Positions 58,956 through 64,000 of a DNA stretch of 64,000 bases are shown here, piece by piece. The position numbers and the translations under genes are program-made. Position 1 is the stretch's first letter. Every line of letters begins with the position of its first letter. This stretch comes from Pseudomonas sp. QS1027 (GTDB lineage Bacteria > Pseudomonadota > Gammaproteobacteria > Pseudomonadales > Pseudomonadaceae), in contig NZ_PHSU01000007.1 in assembly GCF_002814235.1 (NCBI RefSeq), forward strand, positions 186,001-250,000. The letters are read 5' to 3'. The notes beneath the pieces were generated by a model, which was not told where the DNA came from, searched no databases, and saw nothing but the letters and a program-made list of their open reading frames with translations.

Positions 58956-60491
58956 ATGCGTGCTGCACAACTGAAAGCGGTTTTGCCACGGGAGCTGTTG
59001 GCTTCCGTGGTGGTATTCCTGGTGGCCCTGCCGCTGTGCATGGGGATCGCCATCGCCTCCGGCATGCCGCCGGCCAAAGGGCTGATCACCGGCATCATCG
59101 GTGGACTGGTGGTGGGCTGGCTGGCAGGCTCGCCGTTGCAGGTCAGCGGCCCGGCCGCGGGCCTGGCGGTGCTGGTGTTCGAACTGGTACGCGAGCACGG
59201 CATGGCCATGCTCGGGCCGATCCTGTTGCTGGCCGGCCTGCTGCAATTGCTGGCCGGGCGCTTGCGCCTGGGCTGCTGGTTCCGGGTGACCGCCCCGGCG
59301 GTGGTCTACGGGATGCTCGCCGGGATCGGCGTATTGATCGTGCTGTCCCAGGTCCATGTGATGTTCGATGGTTCGCCCCTGCCCTCGGGGCTGGACAACC
59401 TGCTGGGTTTCCCCGCCGCCGCGGGGCAGGCGTTTTCCGGCGAAGGCAGCGGCTGGCAGGCCGGCGCGTTGGGCCTGGGGACTATCCTGGTGATGTGGGT
59501 TTGGGACAAGCGCAAACCCCATGCCCTGCGCTTTGTCCCGGGTGCTCTGCTCGGTGTGGGGCTGGCGACCCTGGCGAGTTTGCTGCTGGCGCTGTCGGTC
59601 AAGCGCGTGGAAGTCCCGGCCAACCTGGCCGAGGCCATCGACTGGCTGCGGCCCGCCGACCTGCTCAACCTGGCCAACCCTAATCTGCTGATCGCGGCCT
59701 TTGCCGTGGCCTTTATCGCCAGCGCCGAAACCCTGCTGTCGGCCGCCGCCGTGGACCGCATGCACGACGGCCAGCGCTCGGATTTCGACCGCGAACTGTC
59801 GGCGCAGGGGGTGGGCAATATGCTCTGCGGCCTGCTCGGGGCGTTGCCCATGACCGGGGTGATCGTGCGCAGCTCGGCGAATGTCCAGGCCGGTGCCCGG
59901 ACCCGTCTGTCGGCGATGTTCCATGGATTGTGGTTGTTGGCCTTTGTGCTGCTGCTGTCCAGTGTGCTGCAAAGCATTCCGGTGGCGAGCCTGGCGGGTG
60001 TGCTGGTGTATACGGGCATCAAGCTGGTGGATCTCAAGGCCTTTCGCGGCCTGGGGCGCTACGGGCGCATGCCGATGCTGACCTATGCGGCCACGGCCTT
60101 GGCGATTGTCTGCACTGACTTGCTGACGGGGGTGTTGATCGGTTTCGGCCTGACCCTGGCGAAGCTGGCCTGGAAAGCTTCGCGCCTGAAGATCAGCCTG
60201 GTGGACTTGCCCGCCGAGGGTGAGATGGAACTGCGCTTGCTGGGGGCGGCGACGTTTCTCAAGGTGCCGGCGCTGACCCGGGTGCTGTCGACGATTCCGG
60301 CAGGCACGGTGGTGCATGTGCCGCTGGGCAACCTGAGCTACATCGACCACTCTTGCCTGGAGTTGCTGGAAGAGTGGGACCGGGCCAACAGGGCCAAGGG
60401 CTCGCGATTGGTGATCGAGTCCCATGGCTTGAAACGGCGTCTGGAAGGACGGTTGCGGACCACCAGCGGTATCGGTTCCGCCGCAGCCTGA
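58956..60491 (+). CDS. SulP-family permease next to carbonic anhydrase
   Basis: The 511-residue protein has about 11 hydrophobic segments (LLASVVVFLVALPLCMGIAI first) and a short C-terminal STAS-like domain (from about 430, with LSYIDHSCLELLEEW). Adjacent carbonic anhydrase genes are common for bacterial SulP carriers that move bicarbonate. ATG 58956 follows AGGAGA by 6 bases; the ATG ten codons upstream lacks a site. A REP pair of the second type follows. Confidence 0.9.
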   Translation: MRAAQLKAVLPRELLASVVVFLVALPLCMGIAIASGMPPAKGLITGIIGGLVVGWLAGSPLQVSGPAAGLAVLVFELVREHGMAMLGPILLLAGLLQLLAGRLRLGCWFRVTAPAVVYGMLAGIGVLIVLSQVHVMFDGSPLPSGLDNLLGFPAAAGQAFSGEGSGWQAGALGLGTILVMWVWDKRKPHALRFVPGALLGVGLATLASLLLALSVKRVEVPANLAEAIDWLRPADLLNLANPNLLIAAFAVAFIASAETLLSAAAVDRMHDGQRSDFDRELSAQGVGNMLCGLLGALPMTGVIVRSSANVQAGARTRLSAMFHGLWLLAFVLLLSSVLQSIPVASLAGVLVYTGIKLVDLKAFRGLGRYGRMPMLTYAATALAIVCTDLLTGVLIGFGLTLAKLAWKASRLKISLVDLPAEGEMELRLLGAATFLKVPALTRVLSTIPAGTVVHVPLGNLSYIDHSCLELLEEWDRANRAKGSRLVIESHGLKRRLEGRLRTTSGIGSAAA

Positions 60492-60517
60492 CGATGGTCT
60501 GGAAAACGCCACAAAAC

Positions 60518-60651
60518 CTGTAGGAGCCGAGCTTGCTCGCGATCGGGCGCGCAGCGGCCGCAATCCGGCTGACTCGGTGTGCCAGATGCACCGCATGCGC
60601 AGGTTTTACGACTGCTGCGCAGCCGATCGCGAGCAAGCTCGGCTCCTACAG
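60518..60651. repeat. REP pair, second subtype, 28-bp arms
   Basis: Perfect 28-base inverted arms (60518-60545 and 60624-60651), with core GTAGGAGCCGAGCTTGCTCG, surround a 78-base spacer. The core differs from the GCCGGCTTGC type at 28.5 and 33.2 kb. It lies between two convergent genes. Confidence 0.85.
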
Positions 60652-60688
60652 GGGAGCGCGTCAGGTCACGATCAACTGAGTCACCGGT

Positions 60689-61339
60689 TCAAGCCCCCGG
60701 CTGTTCCAGCTCCAGCCCCACACCCAACTGGCGCGACAAACACGGCCAGCGCTTCCACGCCGCCTCGGTGTCCGGGCTGTGCAGGCGCTCGCGATAGGCT
60801 TCCACCGACTCCAGGGCAAAGCTTTCTTCGTCGAGCATTTCATCGACCGCGTGATGCACCGCTTCATCCAGCTGGTTGGCGAATGTCTCGCCGATCAACT
60901 GGTGGGCGATCAGGTTGGCCACGGTAATGTCCGACGGAATCAGCGGCTGGCCGAAATGCTTGATGTACAGGTCGTTGACCTCCTCCACCAGGCGATGCGC
61001 CAGATAGGCTTCATCCAGCAGGCCGTCGAGCCCGACATGGCCTTCCAGGATCGCCGGAGGTTTCAGGAAAAACTGCTCGGCGATTTTCAGCACCGGCTTG
61101 ATCTGTGATTCGATGCCGGCTTCGCGCGCCACCTCATTGGCCGCATCCAGCAAATCGGGAACCAGGTCGATATAAGCTTTTACAAACCGGGTCAGCACGC
61201 CTTTGGCGTCAACATCCGGCAGTTGAATAGCGGGGTGAAGATGCGGCAATTGAACTTCAAGTTGACGAGTCAACTGGCCGCTACCGGCCTCGTGTTGATG
61301 GGCACGTTGAATCTGCTCGCGCAATGCGGCGGTGTTCAT
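60689..61339 (-). CDS. Conserved hypothetical protein
   Basis: The 216-residue protein has no signal or membrane helix. It is rich in charged helices (FVKAYIDLVPDLLDAANEVA, EGHVGLDGLLDEAYLAHRLV) and has no motif I can assign. A protein of this type lies between the SulP gene and the cox genes in other Pseudomonas. ATG 61339 has GGAG six bases upstream; the longer frame has no homology. Confidence 0.75.
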   Translation of the reverse strand: MNTAALREQIQRAHQHEAGSGQLTRQLEVQLPHLHPAIQLPDVDAKGVLTRFVKAYIDLVPDLLDAANEVAREAGIESQIKPVLKIAEQFFLKPPAILEGHVGLDGLLDEAYLAHRLVEEVNDLYIKHFGQPLIPSDITVANLIAHQLIGETFANQLDEAVHHAVDEMLDEESFALESVEAYRERLHSPDTEAAWKRWPCLSRQLGVGLELEQPGA

Positions 61340-61711
61340 GAAAGCTCCAGGGGGGACGGCAAAGGGAAAATAGGGAGAGTACAAAGTAGCTGGGTTATAA
61401 AAGATGTTCAGACGCATTTGTAATAATTATTTCATGCTTATATGCATGAGTTATATCGATTTGCCATTACTTATGCTCTACCCCAGGTAATCCGCGGCCT
61501 CCAGCCTGATTCAAAGTCTCCTCCCAGTTCATTTCCCAGATCGCATGGCACTGTCCCGGTCGCTGTCTATACTCGATTTCGTAGGGAGTTAGCTGATGAC
61601 GCCCGGCTGCTGTTGCTGGCCAGGCCGAATGGTCTGCTTGCGTAGTACGACCATTCCCTTGGCCGCAGGTGAAAGCCGGCGGGATAACAAGAACGATAAG
61701 GGGAACCCGCA
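61340..61711. other. Leader region upstream of coxB
   Basis: This 372-base stretch separates divergent genes and should hold the cox promoter. It has an A/T-rich segment at 61385-61480. An inverted repeat GAATGGTC (61627-61634) / GACCATTC (61649-61656) with a 14-base spacer lies 56 bases before coxB and could be an operator or hairpin. No convincing ORF is present. Confidence 0.5.
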
Positions 61712-62842
61712 ATGATGCGACATCCACGGGTCTGGATGGGCCTCCTGTTGTGGTCGATATTCAGTCAGGCGCATGCCGCCTGGACCGTGAATATGACGCC
61801 TGGAGCGACGGAAGTCAGTCACGAGATCTTTGATCTGCACATGACCATTTTCTGGATCTGTGTGGTGATCGGCATCATCGTGTTCGGCGCGATGTTCTGG
61901 TCGATGATCATGCACCGCCGCTCCACCGGCCAGGTGGCGGCCAAGTTCCATGAAAGCACCACGGTGGAAATCCTCTGGACCATCGTGCCCTTGCTGATCC
62001 TGGTGGTGATGGCGATTCCCGCGACCGCCACGCTGATCAAGATGTACGACACCAGTGAGTCGGACGTCGATATCCAGATCACCGGCTATCAGTGGAAGTG
62101 GCACTACAAATACCTGGGCCAGGATGTCGAGTTCTTCAGCAACCTGTCCACTCCCCCCGAACAGATGCATAACCTGGTGCCCAAGGGCGAAAACTACCTG
62201 CTGGAAGTCGACCAGCCGCTGGTCCTGCCGGTGGGCGCCAAGGTGCGTTTCCTGGTGACTTCCGCCGACGTGATCCACTCCTGGTGGGTGCCGGCCCTGG
62301 CGGTCAAGCGTGATGCGATTCCTGGGTTCTTCAACGAAGCCTGGACCCGGGTCGACAAGCCCGGCATCTACCGCGGCCAATGTTCCGAATTGTGCGGCAA
62401 GGACCACGGCTTCATGCCGGTGGTGGTCGATGTCCGCACCAAGGCCGACTACGACAGCTGGCTGGCCGATCGCAAGGCCGAGTCGGCCAAGCTCAAGGAA
62501 CTGACCAGCAAGGAATGGACTCTCGACGAACTCAAGGAGCGTGGCGACAAGGTCTACCACACCACCTGCGTGGCCTGTCACCAGGCCGAGGGCCAGGGCC
62601 TGCCGCCGATGTTCCCGGCACTCAAGGGCTCGAAAATCGCCACCGGTCCCAAGGAAGACCACCTGCACCGGGTGTTCTTCGGCAAGCCGGGCACGGCCAT
62701 GGCGGCCTTCGGCAAACAGTTGTCGGAAGTCGATATCGCCGCCGTCGTGACCTACGAGCGTAATGCCTGGGGCAACAACAAGGGCGACATGGTCACGCCC
62801 AAGGAAGTACTGGCGCTGAAACAGGCGGAGGGCGGCAAATGA
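61712..62842 (+). CDS. coxB: Cytochrome c oxidase subunit II with fused cytochrome c
   Basis: The 376-residue protein has a signal peptide, two membrane helices (about 45-67 and 90-110), and a periplasmic CuA domain with HSWWVPALAVK and CSELCGKDHGFMPV, giving the CuA His, Cys, Cys, His and Met ligands. A C-terminal cytochrome c domain has CVACH (about residue 288). This fusion is the caa3-type subunit II. coxA follows 82 bases later. Confidence 0.96.
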   Translation: MMRHPRVWMGLLLWSIFSQAHAAWTVNMTPGATEVSHEIFDLHMTIFWICVVIGIIVFGAMFWSMIMHRRSTGQVAAKFHESTTVEILWTIVPLLILVVMAIPATATLIKMYDTSESDVDIQITGYQWKWHYKYLGQDVEFFSNLSTPPEQMHNLVPKGENYLLEVDQPLVLPVGAKVRFLVTSADVIHSWWVPALAVKRDAIPGFFNEAWTRVDKPGIYRGQCSELCGKDHGFMPVVVDVRTKADYDSWLADRKAESAKLKELTSKEWTLDELKERGDKVYHTTCVACHQAEGQGLPPMFPALKGSKIATGPKEDHLHRVFFGKPGTAMAAFGKQLSEVDIAAVVTYERNAWGNNKGDMVTPKEVLALKQAEGGK

Positions 62843-62924
62843 ACAGCTCCGTTGCGTGTTCGCTGAACCGGTCGGAGCCGAGGCTCCCGGGCCAAGCCGT
62901 TCCCCCGTTTGCAGGAGACAGGAC

Positions 62925-64000
62925 ATGAGTGCAGTGATCGATGACCATGGCCATGGCGGCCACGATGAGCACGCCGCCCACGGTCCCGCCAAGGGCCTGA
63001 TGCGCTGGGTGCTGACCACCAACCACAAGGATATCGGCACGCTGTACCTGTGGTTCAGCTTCGCCATGTTCCTGCTCGGTGGCTCCTTCGCCATGGTGAT
63101 CCGCGCCGAACTGTTCCAGCCGGGGCTGCACATTGTCGAACCGGCGTTCTTCAACCAGATGACCACCATGCATGGCCTGGTGATGGTTTTCGGCGCGGTG
63201 ATGCCGGCCTTCGTCGGCCTGGCCAACTGGATGATCCCGCTGATGATCGGCGCGCCGGACATGGCCTTGCCGCGGATGAACAACTTCAGCTTCTGGCTGT
63301 TGCCGGCGGCCTTCTCGTTGATGGTCTCGACCCTGTTCATGCCCGGCGGCGGGCCGAACTTCGGCTGGACCTTCTATGCGCCGCTGTCGACCACCTACGC
63401 GCCCGAAAGCGTGACCTTCTTTATCTTCGCCATCCACATGATGGGCATCAGTTCGATCATGGGCGCGATCAATGTGATCTCGACCATTCTCAACCTGCGT
63501 GCGCCGGGCATGACCCTGATGAAGATGCCGCTGTTCGTCTGGACCTGGCTGATCACCGCGTTCCTGCTGATCGCCGTGATGCCGGTGCTGGCAGGCGTTG
63601 TGACCATGATGCTGATGGACATCCATTTCGGCACCAGCTTCTTCAGCGCCGCCGGAGGCGGTGACCCGGTGCTGTTCCAGCACGTGTTCTGGTTCTTCGG
63701 CCACCCCGAGGTGTACATCATGATCCTGCCGGCGTTCGGCGCGGTCAGTGCGATCATCCCGGCGTTTTCCCGCAAGCCGTTGTTCGGCTACACCTCGATG
63801 GTCTATGCCACGGCGAGCATCGCCTTCCTCTCGTTCATCGTCTGGGGCCACCACATGTTCGTGGTCGGCATTCCCCTGGTCGGCGAGCTGTTCTACATGT
63901 ACGCGACCATGCTGATCGCGGTGCCGACCGGGGTGAAGGTGTTCAACTGGGTCAGCACCATGTGGCAAGGCTCGCTGACCTTCGAGACGCCCATGCTGTT
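62925..64000 (+). CDS. coxA: Cytochrome c oxidase subunit I, 3'-truncated by window edge
   Basis: The frame opens at ATG 62925 after AGGAGACAGG and runs off the window after 358 codons. A His-rich N-terminus (MSAVIDDHGHGGHDEHAAH) precedes the membrane core. Visible catalytic parts are the low-spin haem His in TTMHGLVMV, the CuB and cross-linked Tyr segment WFFGHPEVYI, and the CuB histidines in VWGHHMFVVG. It couples O2 reduction to proton pumping. The remainder of the subunit, including the other haem ligands, should follow outside the window. Confidence 0.96.
   Translation, partial: MSAVIDDHGHGGHDEHAAHGPAKGLMRWVLTTNHKDIGTLYLWFSFAMFLLGGSFAMVIRAELFQPGLHIVEPAFFNQMTTMHGLVMVFGAVMPAFVGLANWMIPLMIGAPDMALPRMNNFSFWLLPAAFSLMVSTLFMPGGGPNFGWTFYAPLSTTYAPESVTFFIFAIHMMGISSIMGAINVISTILNLRAPGMTLMKMPLFVWTWLITAFLLIAVMPVLAGVVTMMLMDIHFGTSFFSAAGGGDPVLFQHVFWFFGHPEVYIMILPAFGAVSAIIPAFSRKPLFGYTSMVYATASIAFLSFIVWGHHMFVVGIPLVGELFYMYATMLIAVPTGVKVFNWVSTMWQGSLTFETPML

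Noticed and set aside
58857..60596. 579-codon open frame on the minus strand
   Set aside because: Antisense to the SulP gene; composition dominated by Gln, His and Arg, as expected of a shadow.
61442..61645. 67-codon open frame upstream of coxB
   Set aside because: No ribosome site, no homology and atypical codons; more likely leader DNA.

Overview
The window is a GC-rich stretch of a Pseudomonas chromosome, most likely from the P. fluorescens group. The evidence is the gene order: plsC-type acyltransferase, gmhB, glyS, glyQ, tag, lipid A acyltransferase, pilZ, trkA, rsmB, fmt, def, a LysM protein, dprA, tsaC, qor, hemF and aroE, followed by betC, trpBA/trpI, prlC, a PA0069-type radical SAM gene, carbonic anhydrase/SulP and a caa3-type oxidase. 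This is the conserved order close to the replication origin in Pseudomonas (from memory, roughly PA0005 to PA0106 of P. aeruginosa). TTATCCACA DnaA-box 9-mers are strongly over-represented between 8.5 and 34.3 kb, which fits oriC proximity. oriC itself is not in the window.

Layout. 1-4.2 kb: the distal part of a chemotaxis operon (truncated receptor, cheW, cheR, cheD, cheB). 4.4-9.0 kb: a same-strand cluster of second-copy HflK/HflC-like SPFH proteins, an Nramp-like transporter with altered metal-site motifs, and a TerC protein with an extra C-terminal domain. It is followed by an AT-rich DUF3800 gene broken by one in-frame TAG. 10-14.4 kb: a LysR regulator divergent from a GMC dehydrogenase and an MHS-type MFS transporter, probably an uptake/oxidation module. 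14.6-31.5 kb: the conserved oriC-proximal housekeeping block. 31.5-36.8 kb: choline-sulfate use (SulP permease, choline-type binding protein, choline sulfatase, LysR). 36.8-47.3 kb: small metabolic and envelope genes, with trpBA/trpI in the middle. 47.4-52.6 kb: oligopeptidase A (prlC) and a zinc-ribbon protein, then a full-length PrlC paralogue that has lost its zinc-binding histidines, then a TpbA-like phosphatase whose catalytic Cys is Asp. 52.9-56.7 kb: the three-subunit periplasmic gluconate 2-dehydrogenase. 56.8-64 kb: a radical SAM gene with a perfect LexA-type palindrome, beta-carbonic anhydrase plus SulP, a hypothetical protein, and coxB/coxA (coxA runs off the end).

The most unusual material is the pair of neighbouring probable pseudoenzymes at 49.9-52.6 kb, the HflKC/Nramp-like/TerC cluster at 4.4-9.0 kb, the DnaA-box field with a back-to-back pair upstream of pilZ, and a strong terminator hairpin between def and fmt. 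No tRNA, rRNA, CRISPR array, insertion sequence or prophage was seen. Repeats are limited to REP-type elements at four places.
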